A stretch of 64,000 bases of DNA. Source: Lucifuga dentata. Its lineage: Eukaryota > Chordata > Actinopteri > Ophidiiformes > Bythitidae. The notes beneath the pieces were generated by a model. It did not search any database. It saw only the letters and a program-made list of their open reading frames with translations, and was not told the DNA's origin. The stretch covers positions 1 to 64,000 of the forward strand of contig VXCM01000234.1 in NCBI GenBank assembly GCA_014773175.1, in the 5' to 3' direction. Positions 14,018-27,000 of this stretch are shown here, piece after piece (the first letter of the stretch is position 1; every line of letters starts with the position of its first letter). Position numbers and translations under genes: made by a program.

Positions 14018-14413
14018 TTCATGGTTAGATTCAGCACTTTCAGGATAAACACACACATTATGAACAATTGTTACTGTAGCATTTTGGAGTAATTAATTTT
14101 TGAAGTCCCTTGCGCAGACATGCGATTGGCAAATTTCTCATTTTTGATCAGCCCTAAAAATTTAAATTTNGTCCCTTGCGCAGACATGCGATTGGCAAAT
14201 TTCTCATTTTTGATCAGCCCTAAAAATTTAAATTTACGTTAATAGTTAATACATCTTTCATGGTTAGATTCAGCACTTCCAGGAATACAAACACACACAT
14301 TATGAACAATTTGTACTGAGAAGTTTGGAGTTATTAATTTCCAAAGTCCATTATGCAGACATACGATTGGAAATTTCTCATTTTTGATCAGATCTAAAAA
14401 TTGAAATTCCCGT
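14018..14413. repeat. Diverged local direct duplication
   Basis: A segment at about 14018-14169 recurs at about 14258-14413. Both copies carry the string TGGTTAGATTCAGCACTT, a CACACACATTATGAACAA block, a GCAGACAT block and TTTCTCATTTTTGATCAG, in the same order with scattered substitutions and small indels. Unlike the N-flanked repeats, these copies differ, so this is a genuine older duplication. The first copy is additionally disturbed by an artefactual repeat around 14170. Confidence 0.8.
14105..14235. other. Assembly artefact: 65-nt direct repeat around an N
   Basis: Bases 14105-14169 and 14171-14235 are identical, separated only by an N at 14170. It lies at the end of the first unit of the older, diverged duplication. 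Confidence 0.9.
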
Positions 14414-17400
14414 AAGTAGTTAAATACAGATCATTTGTCACCACCTACTTATCTTTTACACCACTTAAATGCCAAATTTAATGTGCCTTATTTTCCTGTG
14501 TATCAAATATAATGATGTCAGCCAGAAACATGAAGAACATCCGGAAAAGTTTTCCTGTGTGCATATGTGTGTTGAAATGTATCTCCATGGTCTCTTTAAA
14601 GCTGCTTTGAAAGGAACCATTTGTTTGAGTACTTCTCTAAAGCACAACAGAGAGTTTTTAATGTAGATTTAACACATTCCCCCTAATTAGTCCCTTGTTT
14701 AATTTATTCTGTTTGATGCTGCATTGGAAACTACTAAGCAGCAATGAAACACTCTTAACGGTCTTGTGAAATGGCAATGAGTTGGTAATTTTCTAATACA
14801 GTTAGACATCCTCAAGAAACTGGAAATTAAAATATTTAAAATTTGAGGACAGACCTGTAGGTTACCATGAAATCTAATTACATTCTATTTCTTGAATGGA
14901 ATTGTTCTATAGGCACTTGTGTACAAGTTGTTGACACTTCACAGGAGTTATAAATGTCTGTATAGTTACTATAATTGGCATATAAAGATAGTGGAGCAAT
15001 ACACCCAGAGATCTCAGGTAACAATGTGGAAAAAGCATTTTATGAGACCTTAAACTGAATTAGGCATGGATTGGCTCCATATTTCAATACCACAACTAGG
15101 TGTGCTGAAGTCAGGGTTTTGTAGAAGGCAGGTGGCATGGAAAGGACTGGCAGAGGTGGAAGGGTCATACGGGTGATGTAATGTGATCACCAGAGACCTC
15201 AGAGCATGAGCTGTGAGCTGCTTTTGGATTGTGAAAGTGATTATCATGGGGTATAATTGTAAAACAGGGACAGAAGGAGCTACTTCACCTCCTGCTGAAG
15301 GCATGCAGCCGACGCCTGTAGCCCCTCCCCCCAACCAACTCCTTGACCTCCGCCACCCCCACCAACATCTTTGCATGCCCTCAGCAGCTGACCCCTAGGA
15401 GGCCCCATACTGGGGAGGTAGACAGAAGCAAGGGGACTATCCAAAGTCTTGCCTGTCAGCAGCTGCCCTCTGGCATCCAGGGAATCTGCCCCCCAATGGG
15501 TGGGTGAGGACAGGCAGCAGATGCAGGGTGTTCTGCGGACACCACCTGGATCCCCACCAGACACTCACACCTGATATTTTCACCTGACACACTTAAAATA
15601 AAGGCTGTTTTGTCTTTCTGAAACCTGGCAACATGAAGGAAGCTCATTGGTTGCTTTCATACAAATAGATTAGACCCAAGAGAACTCCAGCGGCTTTGCT
15701 AAACATGAAAGTCAGTGTGATTGATCACAGTCAGGGCACTAAGGGTCACCACAGAATGTGCCACCCTCAGAGTTCACAATGCCAACAGATGGTACGGTAA
15801 CATTGGGGTTGGGTTACACTTGTTTCTAGGATTCCGTTGTTTGTTCACTTTTGGGTTTCTGTGTACACTAGGCAGCAACCTGTTTGACCCTGTCGTATCT
15901 CAGGCCCCCTTTGACCGAGCAGCTGTTGAACTTTTTATGAGGTATTAGCCTATACATTATGAAGCATTTATTCAGGGATTCATATTTCAAAAGAAGCACT
16001 CAAGATCACTTGTTTATTGTGGGTATCATTAACTGTACAAAAATACATTGAGCTAAGATGTCCTGGAATTGTTTGATAAAGATTGAAGAATGAACTTTAG
16101 ATGTTTGACCTTTTCAAGACATCACCTTAAAGACTTTTACGCAGTGTTCTATTTTGAGACAGTATACCTCTGAAGACCTTCACTGATTAAGTGGTTTTCA
16201 AGCAATGGCCATGAGTGTCAGTCATGTTTATTTTTCTTAAACTCTAGAAACTTGCCAGGTAGTGTTTTCTAATATCATAGCAGTATCCCAACAATATGAC
16301 TAAAATGAAAAAAAAGAAACTCCTGTTTGCCATTTCTCTTCATACTATATTTTCTTTGCTCTGCATTTCAGTTTTCTTTTTTTCTCTTAGCAGTCCAAGG
16401 CTGATGGAAGTTAAGTGTTATCCCTCCACAAACAAAAAGAAACTGTAACCCTATCATTTGGTACTGGACAATCATGTGCACCAGGGGGATTTAGACTACA
16501 CATTTCAGAAGTGGCCTAAACAAACCACAAAACAACCTCCAAAAGTCATGCATATCTTTCAGAGGGTTTGCCAGAAGGCTTTAGGATTTTAGAACCATGC
16601 AGCCAAAACCATGTTATTTGGGCACAGAAAGGCATGGTAAATGATGCATGGATGGAGCACGTACAGCTCTCCGTGGTACGGATTGGTAGAGTAAACCAAC
16701 GCTTCAGTGTGATGGATCTCTCTTTCCCATCTCAGAGGCAACAGCTTTATCACAGGACAGGGAGCCCTCCATATTTTTCACCAGAGAGAAAAAGACACTG
16801 AGAGGTAGAATGAGAGGGAGAACCAGAGCTTTGAAAAGCTTGGGAACCAATAAAAAGTAGGAAGCTCTCCCCTCTTGGGTCCTCTATTTTCCGTTTCACT
16901 CTAGTATTTTCTTTAAAATAGTTGGCCACGTATTCTTTTTTCCTGCATACATTTCTCTCCTGTATTTAGAGGCAGTAAAATTAAAAATGTTGAACAAGTA
17001 TTTACTACTGAAGGAAGTTGGAGGTAATTTTTTCCAACAGTTTGCTTCCATTTGATCAGCAGGAAGGACTTTTGCTTTTTTCAGGGATCCTTTGAGGTTT
17101 ACAGGCCAAACATGGAATTGTTTCCCATTGGTGTCTTCTGCCTCTGTGCTCAAAGGCAAGAGCTCTGACACACTTTCCATACGTGTTATCTGTAGCTGCC
17201 TGTGTGGTGATAGGATGGCACCAAACATCCCTTTTTTCTCTTCCTCCACCAGGGCATGGCTAGTGCCAGTTGCCTTGGCAGAATCTGCCTAGCAGATATG
17301 GGCCAGATCTAGCAGAGAACATGGGCAGACCTCTGGCACATCCTCTATTTAACTGCTCAACCTCTGTCTCCATGACAAAAACAAAGAATTATACTGTAGA

Positions 17401-19754
17401 AAAGCTTGAGGCAAAAGTGTGTGTGGTTTCAGAGTGTGTCTGAAATGTAGGATTGGCTTTGTTCTGGCATGACTGACAGAAAGGCCAACACATTACTACA
17501 TTCAGATGCTATTTTTTAGTTTTCAGCGCTTACACATCTTTCTTTACGTCCAATCTATTCTGTCTATTCTTGCAAGATGGTGAACAAATAGTGGCATAGT
17601 TGAGAATGAAATAAAACATGCTGAGGGCTTAGGCTTTGGCAGTACTATAGACCATGGCCAATATATAATCCTGCACAATTTTCGAAATGGCTAATAATGG
17701 AGATGGTGAATGGAGAGAGAGAGAGAATGACAGAGTGGCATTTAATCTGGCTTGAAAGCTTTTTTATTCAAACAGAAGCACAGCAGATCCATTACATACT
17801 GTAGGTGGTTTTGCAAAAGTACCTGCTTTCCCCAAGTACAAATCCAGCTGTTCAAACAAATTCTTTATATAAAACCTATTGTACTTCAAGCTTGAAGCAA
17901 TGAAGCACAGAAGCGCCATTCACAGCATTCTATAAGCTGATATTTTTAACAAATGCATAATACACAAACATTTTGTGGACTGTTACAAAGTGCAGCTGTA
18001 CCTTCTATTTCTCTTTCATAAAGACAAACAAGAGGCGGTACAATTCCAGCTGCTCTATTTTTTATTTTCTCTTCTCTTTTCATTCATTTGGAGGAAAGAT
18101 GGCATACAGCTTTTGCTAACTCCCCCAAGTGCCAGGCTGCATGATTAAAGAGAAGAATGTGTTAGAAAATGAGTCTGCCACCCTGTACCCATTTATTGAT
18201 AGATGGAGTGCAACAGCACAGCCTGCGTCTTTTTACATAAAGATAGAAGAGGGTGATAAAGGGTGTGTGTAGCTCAGGCCGTGATTGATATGCCCACAGT
18301 GGAGTGCAGGGAAGCCACCCAGTAATTCAATTAATCTTAACCTGAACACCAGTAATTGCTACTGTAACTAGCTCTGACTGTACATTAGACAGGAAGGAGA
18401 CTGCTGTCAAAGGAGCATGTCCAGTTGATAGAAGTAGGAAGGAACATACTTGGGGCTCTGTCTTTGCACAAAAGGAATTATCCTTTCTTGTAAAGATGAG
18501 GATTTGCATGTTAATGAAAGAGCAGAGAACAAGCTAAACCATAAAGGGTACATTTGTGATTCAAAATTCAGGACAGTATTTTTTTTGCAAAGGAGTGAGT
18601 ATGCTCGCCTCTGAAATTGTAACCATACAATGCAATGCAAACAAATGCAGCAGTCTTTACTGGGTTCATTGGTAGAATCAGGTCATTGTTTTGCTGTTCT
18701 TTTGTCTGTAGCACTTACTGAATTCTGTACATTTGTATCCTGCAAACAAATGCTTTTGGATTGTCAGAAATCCTTTGAACACACCCTTAGATATTGATCC
18801 TATTGTTATGTGGAAGGGTACAACAGTGGTCTGGAGGTGTTGGCCTGAAGAGACAGGAAGACGAGGCTTTTTTATGGGTTTGTTTTATGCATCGTTTTAT
18901 GCATCCTCTGGAAACTGGACACCTTGAGAACAGCAGATAAATCAAGTTTACAGTAAAATCTATTTTCTTACCCTCCTGTGTCTCATTCTTTTGGCACACC
19001 CATTTCTTCTTGTCAGCCCATGTTCAGTCTTGTCCTGAACAAGTGCAACATTAGTTCTTTGTCATAGAGTTTGAGCAGGATAGCCATACTTGTGCACCAA
19101 TGTCAAGCATTTGTGTAAATTGACCATGTATATTATGTTTAATTGATACATTTTGTAGTCATTTTTATTTATCCAGCTGGCTCGTTCTGGGTCAGCTAAG
19201 GTCAGTTTGGACTAAGGGTGTAACAACAGTGTGGAGGCTGTGGGACTTGACATGAATCCAAGTCATTTTAACCATCAAGACATGTGGTGGGCCAGTGCTC
19301 ATTATATCATTATGTCATCAGGGCAGTTGTTTATCCTGACATCTTTGTCTCACACAAAAAACATCCTCCTCTCTGTTATATCCATGTCATCTATAGGAGA
19401 GGGAAGCTGGCAATTTAGAACCAACCATCAGACTAACAGATGTACAAGATACAACATTCAACTTCTTCCCAGCAAGAAGATTCTGTGTTCTTTATCCACT
19501 GTTGCTTCAACCACTGCCTCTCCAAACACACACCCATCAATTATTAATCCAGCCAATTAGCAGAGCTGCATTATTCACCAGGAAGCTGTGATAACATCCA
19601 TTTCCAGAGCTGCCGTGTCTCATTGTGGCTGTCCTGTGCAGCCCGTCCCTCACACATCCCTGTCTCATATTCCACCAGCAATTCATGCTTCTGACCTTGT
19701 AACAGCACAGAAACTTTTGTATTGATTTAATTGTGTAGATTGTTATGCTTGCAT

Positions 19755-20073
19755 GTTAAGCCAGGTTTATAGTTGATGCTGACTACGCATATGCATATGC
19801 ATATGCATATGCATATGCAAAATGGCTATCATGCATATCCTGGGTACATTTGAAGACTTGGTCATGCACATCCTCTAGAATTTGTGCTGCATTTACAAGA
19901 TGCAGTATCTACAAATATCATGGGGGCTGCAATGTCAGTTTTTGTGACATCAGCAGTGCAGCAACAATGGCGACCAGAAAAATGTCTGATAATTATAAGG
20001 AGAAGCTGATCAATCATGGTGGGATTTGTTCTCAGTTTACAGCTTCCACTTCCATCAGTAAGCCCAGAAACTG
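19755..20073 (+). pseudogene. Possible decayed DNA-transposon 5' end with MADF-like N-terminus
   Basis: This stretch has a non-coding head followed by a short frame from the ATG at 19968 reading MATRKMSDNYKEKLI before degenerating. The K-E-K-L-I start resembles the first helix of MADF domains, which occur in accessory proteins of PIF/Harbinger transposons. The head resembles, from memory, CpG-rich leaders of such elements after CpG decay. No terminal repeats or transposase are visible, so the assignment is weak. Confidence 0.25.
19787..19819. repeat. (GCATAT)n hexamer repeat
   Basis: Five or more copies of a self-complementary hexamer run into an octamer-like ATGCAAAA. The tract could extrude as a cruciform or slip. 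It lies in the head of the possible transposon relic. Confidence 0.9.
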
Positions 20074-20285
20074 AATAAAAATAACACCAGCTTCCATGTG
20101 ACCCAGTGGTTTAGGACAAATTTGTTAATTAAAGGACATGGTATTGTAGGTGGGAAGCAGCAACAAAAATGTCATGACGTACTGTAGTTACTGGCAATGT
20201 TTTAAATATAAAATGTTATTGGCACACCCTCTTCACTTATTGCTGAAAACACACACACACAGATATGGCTATAATTTTTCCAGTG

Positions 20286-20323
20286 TTTTTTTTTTTTTTT
20301 TTTTNTTTTTTTTTTTTTTTTTT
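20286..20323. repeat. Poly-T split by one N
   Basis: Nineteen T, an N at 20305, then eighteen T, followed by an AT-rich TTTA-type repeat. The real length is unknown because the N marks an unresolved join. Confidence 0.85.
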
Positions 20324-21256
20324 AATTAATTTATTTATTTATTTGTGAGGGAGTTTGCTTAAAACTAAATATCTGAATGGAAACCTGTCCATTTACTGAT
20401 GACATTCCAAGTTTACTGACCCCTCCCTTTTGAGTTCTAAAGAGGAAGTAATATGTTCTCCCACTTTTTCCCAGAGCTGGAAGAACAGAGCGCTGAGTCT
20501 GATTGCTGTCACTGGGATTTATGGACCCTCAAATCGCTGAACAGAATCACTTCCTGTTTTTCCTGTGTTTACCGGACACACAGGCAGGCGGCTGAGCAGT
20601 GGATAAAAAGTGATTTATTTTCATTTGCTTATCTGCTTAATTGATGTCTCCCAGGCCTCCCTGACAACCATAATTTCATTACACAAACAATTTAGAGAAG
20701 TTTGATTAACACAAATGAGAGTTCAGGGCCCCACCGGTTTACATGTTGCTCCTACACATTTAGAGTCGTGCTTTCCTCACATTGACTCTCTCTATCTAAG
20801 CTTTTATATGCCACAGTCATTAATAACTTCCCATCACAACAGTAAGTAGCAAAAAAGGCCTTTTAATACAACTAAATATTATTCTCCCTTACTTTGAAAA
20901 AAATATCTTGTGCTGCAATTGAATGCATTTTCCATGATAGAAAGTATGTTTTGTCTTATCATAACTTAACATGCATTTTACAATTTACTGAGTTGTAATA
21001 GGTGGAAGCCAAATTGGTGGCTGATTAAAAAATCCTTGCCTTCAACCAAATGCTCATCATGGCCACTGAGATGCATTTGTATTGATTTTGTTGTTTAGGA
21101 TTCACCAGAAACATCGATTTATGGGCCTGTTGAGACAACTGTGTGTAATTAGGGTCATATTATCAAAGGGTTACACGGTACCATAGCGGTCCCCACTGAG
21201 GATTCTGTGTTTTCTTTGCCCCAGTATATGCTATGCAAGAGCTACTGGAGAGGCCT

Positions 21257-21262
21257 ACACAC

Positions 21263-21293
<31 letters not shown>

Positions 21294-21297
21294 TACA
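21257..21297. repeat. (ACACAT)n microsatellite
   Basis: About six and a half copies of ACACAT, inside an otherwise high-complexity part of the intron. Confidence 0.9.
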
Positions 21298-22615
21298 GTA
21301 TGCATAAGCACAGGCACACGTTAATGCGCAAACTCAACGGCTGCTGTGGGCCAGTCTGTTTCTGACATACCATTCATTACATCATATTATTTTCCACTCA
21401 GCCCAGCAGCTCCACTCAATATTCTCTTTCACTGGCCTGTTTTTGCTCTTATGTTTCTTTTCTCTTTCGTGTATCCAACTGGCTTTTAACAGGGTCGGCT
21501 CTGGCAGGGCGTAAATCCAGCAGGAGGGATTTCCCTCACCCACAAAGCTTTCACTTCTGGCATGGTGTGCCAGTGCGCGTTTCTAGCTCTCCCTGATGAA
21601 CTCCTGGATGCACATTATAGCAAAATGGCTCTTTATAAGAGCTCCTTGGAGTCTCCCCAGGTGAATGTACAAAATAACCACACAACCTATAGACAGGCAT
21701 AATGTGAACATATGTGTGCACTCAACCAGGTAATACATTCAGAGAAACATGCATACGCATTCTGTAAATGTATTTGTTACGCAAGAGCAAACACACACAT
21801 TGTACTTTTACTTCACCGCTTATTCTATAGGTTTACATTTGCAATATAGGATCGTCATGTAAATGCAAATGTGATTGAAAGTGGTTCATAATAGCGCCTA
21901 TTCAGTTGTCATGAATATGAATGGAATTAATATGGCTTTCATTTTGGTTTGCTTCTTTTCTCCGTAAATGTGTTCTTCTGAATGATCATGTATACCCAGC
22001 TCATCCTCATGATTGTCTTTACACACTATTCATTTTCTAATTGTGATTTGGATGGGCCATATTTATTCACGCCTCGGTTTCTCTCTGTATGTGAGGCACA
22101 TCCGTCATTCAAGCCTGGCAGAGTTTGACTGAATAACAGCGCAAATATCCAGCCATTATCTCTCTGCGGAGTACTCCCTCAATGTTAATGTGTTTTTAGG
22201 ACGATTACATCAATGTGAAATATTGAAAAATAACCCTCTGATTGATAACATGAATCATCAAGCTTGTGTCCCCTCCCCCTTGAACACCTCATTTACCATC
22301 TCTGTGGCAATATGCCAAGGAGTTGCCTACGTGCAATCACCTGCTCACATGAGATCTGGTTATAGCTCTGGCTTAGGAACCATGCAGGCCTGTGGAGAAT
22401 TAGAACATTCATTATTGGACTGATATGCACAAACAGCTGCAAGGGCCATGCCTCTGTAATGCCATACATAAATATACCGCAGACCTGCTCGTAAAAGAGA
22501 GAAGTGCAACATCCCTCATGCAGGTAACTGTTAATATATAGTCATTCATGTAATAGAGACTTTCAATCAGTCAGATAGCTCAGTTGAAAGGTTTAACTCT
22601 TTGAATTGCGGAGGG

Positions 22616-22653
22616 TTTTTTTTTTTTTTTTTTTNTTTTTTTTTTTTTTTTTT
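22616..22653. repeat. Poly-T split by one N
   Basis: Nineteen T, an N at 22635, then eighteen T; the same form as the tract at 20286-20323. Confidence 0.85.
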
Positions 22654-23195
22654 GAAATGAGACGAGGAAATCAAGGCATCTGGATATCGTAGCAGGAGGG
22701 AAAAATACACATCAGGTGATGACTTTTGCCATATATAATAATCTTTCACCCCCTTCTCCGTCACTCAATATATTATCAAAGTAAAGGAGCTTGCTCAAGT
22801 ATAGTGAAAGATCTAAAGCCGAGCTGATGTTTCAAATTATTCTACATCATTTGGTTGGTGGTTTGTGTCAGTTGCATCTGTGCTCACTCGCTTTCCAGCA
22901 GAGCGTCTTTTTTGCAGAAAAAAAAAAAACTACATTAGGCGTATTGTCCTAACCCCGACAATGAGGTTCTGCCCTGTAATTACTTTCTATTTCTAAAACC
23001 ATCCGTCATTGCTCAAAGAGAGCTGACAGGCTAAAACATTAGCACATTGTCAGCAGCTCCTCAGACGCTACACTTCTCAGTTACACTTCATATTTTGTTG
23101 AACTATCAATACTTTCACAGCTACCCAGATGGGCAACCTCTGCAGTCTGGGGAGGAAGAGGAGGTGTTTTCCTGTCAAATGGTCAGTTAAGCTCA

Positions 23196-23322
23196 GCCAT
23201 AGTGGGGCCTCCAGGTTTCTCACCGGGGGGTCTGTGGAAATTTTTCTCCATCTTACCTNGCCATAGTGGGGCCTCCAGGTTTCTCACCGGGGGGTCTGTG
23301 GAAATTTTTCTCCATCTTACCT
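23196..23322. other. Assembly artefact: 63-nt direct repeat around an N
   Basis: Bases 23196-23258 and 23260-23322 are identical with one N at 23259 between them. It is an unmerged contig overlap within the intron. Confidence 0.9.
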
Positions 23323-23882
23323 CACCGGCACTGCTTCCAGTCACTATGGACTTGTGCAACTAGTGCCGACAGTATGGTGACTCCACATGCCTCAGCATCA
23401 CCTGTCTGTTACACATAGTACTGCTACCACGACAGAAACAAGCTGCAAAGATTTCCATTTTCCCCAGGCTATGTATTTAATGGATAATACAAGAGACACA
23501 AAATGGAAATCGTGCATTCGACCATGTCTTTAACCCTGACTCCTCCCTGCATGCCTTCAGAACACTGCATGCGCTATCATTCCCAGTGACCATAAATCAT
23601 TTTGGTAATTTGTTATTACCAAGGTCATTATTTTGTTCTTCCAGATATTTAAGGAGATGAAAAAAATTAAATATTCAAAGCCTCTTAGATGTGAGAAAAG
23701 CAAAAAGAATCTACATCTGGCTCTGTCCGAAAGAAGCAATAAGAGGGTGCTTTCATACATACTAATCTCTGCCCCTCTTTGTACCATCCTACCACCACAT
23801 AAAAGGAGAGGGTGAGAGCTTTGCTGGTTTGGCACAAAGATGAGGGAAACAATGTGATGTGCCAGGCACTTTGTACTCTGAG

Positions 23883-24030
23883 TTAGAAAATGAAAGGAAC
23901 AGAGTGATGAGAGAAAGACGCAGCAAGGGACAGGAAGAAAGATAAGAAGAAAGGTAAGGAATGAGAATAATGTGAATAGAAAAAGAGGAAAAGTGGGTGA
24001 GAGAAGGAGAGGGAGGCAGCAGACAGAGGA
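23883..24030. repeat. Purine-rich (pyrimidine-rich opposite) tract
   Basis: The + strand is almost all A and G for about 150 bp, without a fixed repeat unit. The complementary pyrimidine strand gives a Ser/Leu/Phe-rich 160-residue frame (23557-24039 minus) with no domain, which I treat as a composition artefact. Confidence 0.7.
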
Positions 24031-27000
24031 GGACAGCATGGAGACAGTGTAATCACTTTTATACCCCCTACAATTCTGTCCGCCTGATGCTTGACTTTTA
24101 TCCTCAGCCTTCCCAGCATTCAGCTCTCCTAGTGTCTCACACCGTCCATCTTTCTTTTCTTTTTCCTCTTCAGTCTACAGCACATTAACTTACACTGGGC
24201 TAGGTAATGTTGCAGTCTGGAATTTATTACAAAACTAAAGTTAACTGTCAAATATTTTGGTTTCATTTTGTTACAAATATCAAATTTCATACAGAAATTA
24301 TTTTTTTACTGTTTTTTTTTTCTTTTTTACTGACTTGAGACAGAAAGAAATGAGGGTGAACCCCAATGCTGTTCTGAATTCCCATGGAGGAGAATTTTAT
24401 GCTCGCCCCTCTATCCCACCTCTGCTAAGCTAAGATGCTGCCTGACTAATTTTGGCATGTCTATATGCTCTCGCTTTGAATAGAATAATAGAAGTTGTTC
24501 TATTTTAGAACATCCCAGGCGGTTTACAGTCAAAGCTCTCAAAAATAAGCCAGCAAAAGGAGTGTGGGCTTTTTAACTGTCAAGCTCTTACTTTGTGCAT
24601 GTGGAGGGGTGGTTAGAGTTACACTGATGTAAATTATCATAATCTTACCTGTATTGTGGATGTAAGGTGGACATATCAAAGCAGATTTTCTGAATCTTAT
24701 TTATGGTTTCCTGGATGCACATGATTTCCATAATCTTTTTTATTCACTTTGTGGTTAAAATGATGTGAATAACATATATGACATTCAACCACCACACCCA
24801 GTCCTTCATTATTCCCACTTCTTCAAACCATCCTTTTTCCTCATTTCTTTGAATTTGGTCTAGACATAAGATTTCATAGCAACTGATAAACACAACATAC
24901 AAATATTGATTTTTTTTTCCTTTTGTTTTTGATGTGGTAAAGATGAATCGTCGGACTACCCTTCCCTCCTCACCTCTTGTTAGTGTAAATTACAAATGGC
25001 AGTGAAATCTTCTTACATGGTCCTTCAAATAAGCAACTGTGACACTAATTCATTCATTTTTACAGCAGCTCCCTTCTGGATGTTAGCCGACTGTGATGGG
25101 AAAACACAAGCGAGTCCTGCTGCTGTGTCTCTGTTGTAATGGAAAACAGATGCAGGGGGAAAACTGAAACTACTTAGGATTAAAAGTGGCTAAGTATTGT
25201 TGATTGTAGATATGCCAGAGTTTGAAATAAGCTGTGATTTGTCATTGGCCTAACTGTCTCAGGGTGTTTATAGCAGGGTAGGTTAATGGAGCAAAGCTTG
25301 ATAAGGATATATGCTACCCTGACATAAAGAATTATACTGGTTTTAACGTAATATGGTAACAGATATGCATGCGGTTGTATGATTAATTGCGTATTGTTGT
25401 GTTTGTGAATAGATTTGTAGCTGCAACAATACACTACTGTCAGCTATGCCAAGATCAGACTACACAACTTCAGAAAACAACAACCTTTCCTGTAATTGTA
25501 TGTCTTGTGATGACACTGTGTTGCACAAACTACACAACTGAGCACAGACAAGGTGCACAAATTACAAGCTCTTCCACCTGACCAATGAAGATGACCAGTG
25601 TCTGAAGTCCTCAATTGTGAAATTACACACAAGAAGTTAAAACTCAAAAGACATCACTATGATTTTTGCCAATATGGACCCAAACAACAACTTGCCATTC
25701 AAGTAGTGTGTGTGCAGAAAAAATAATGAAAAGTGCAAGAAAGTCAGAATGTGGAGGAGAGAATGGCTGGGAATACGTGAGCAGCAAGGACTGCACACTC
25801 GTATTGGCTTATGATTATTGCTGTTCTAGAACTTTGTCATAGATCGGCCAAAGTAGAAGAGCAACTCAAATTACAACAATAATTTCAATCATGCCAGAAA
25901 ATTGGAGCTCAAATTATTTAGTCTGTTTGTTTCTTCAACAGAGCCTCTAAAAACACCATTATGTGCTCGGGGAGCTGTTTCTTGATTAAAGATCTAAAAA
26001 AAATAAATAAATAAAAAATAAAAATCTTTAGGAAGAGGAATTAAAGTACAGTGCACTGCCATACTTGAGGCTGAGCTTATTTGGATGTTTTCACCCCAAT
26101 TAAAAAAGCACATGTCAAATGGGATAACAAAATCGATATCAATGAGCGAGAGAAATGTTCAGGAATGTGAGTGCAAGTGTGTCTCACCGTCCATAAAGAG
26201 AACGGGTGGATGGGATTGTCTCCTTGTTCTTAGAAATTCACAATAAGCCCCTAAAATTTGGCTTTAGCTACCAGACTTTAGCCCTTTTATTTATAAATCA
26301 CAACTTTTTTTTTTTCTGAGCTGTCATATTATAGGTGTTCTTTTTTTCTCCCAAAACACAGCAGCACACAGATCTACAGCAGCAGAAATGTGGCTCAAAA
26401 TAAATATCTCTTTAGTGACAGTTCATAAGGTATATTCAGAAAAGACTGAACTGTTTATATTGAAAGTTTCATTAGCTTGAAAATCACCATGGCAATGGAC
26501 CCAAGACAAAAGCCTTAGCCTTTTGTCATGGGTAATTATCGCAGAGCAGTGCCCTCAAAGCTTTCCATTTGGCTCTGAACACATTCACATTTAATTATGC
26601 TCTCATGCTTTTGGCACAGGCCTTTTCATTGTTTTATTCAAGTCAATCTTAAATGTGGAATACAAATACCCATTGAAAAGGTTTCCGTTTGAATTAAATG
26701 GTTCTCTGTGACTTTCCTTCTCTCAAATTATTTCAATACCAGAAAGTACAGACCTTGAGTAATGAAGCTAATTAAAAGACCACTTGAATCTTCCAAATGA
26801 AACCACTTCCAGTATGTGAGCAAAAATTCAAGAAACAATACAAAATGAGCTACGGTATTAAAACTCAAGTTTTAAGTGTCTTATCTCCCACAAGCTGCTG
26901 AGACCCTAAAAACTGACTTGGCAGGAAGAAAAAGAGCTCCTAGAAAAAGAGCTGTTGCCAAAGCCGATCCCACTGAATCCCATTGAAGCTACATCGCTAC

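Noticed and set aside
15050..15564. GC-richer stretch with several frames on both strands
   Set aside because: The frames are Gly/Trp/Pro-rich translations of GC-rich sequence and none resembles a known protein; no repeat ends found.
23557..24039. 160-residue minus-strand open frame, the longest outside known genes in the intron
   Set aside because: It lies on the pyrimidine strand of a purine-rich tract; its Leu/Phe/Ser-rich sequence is what such composition yields in any frame, and no domain is visible.
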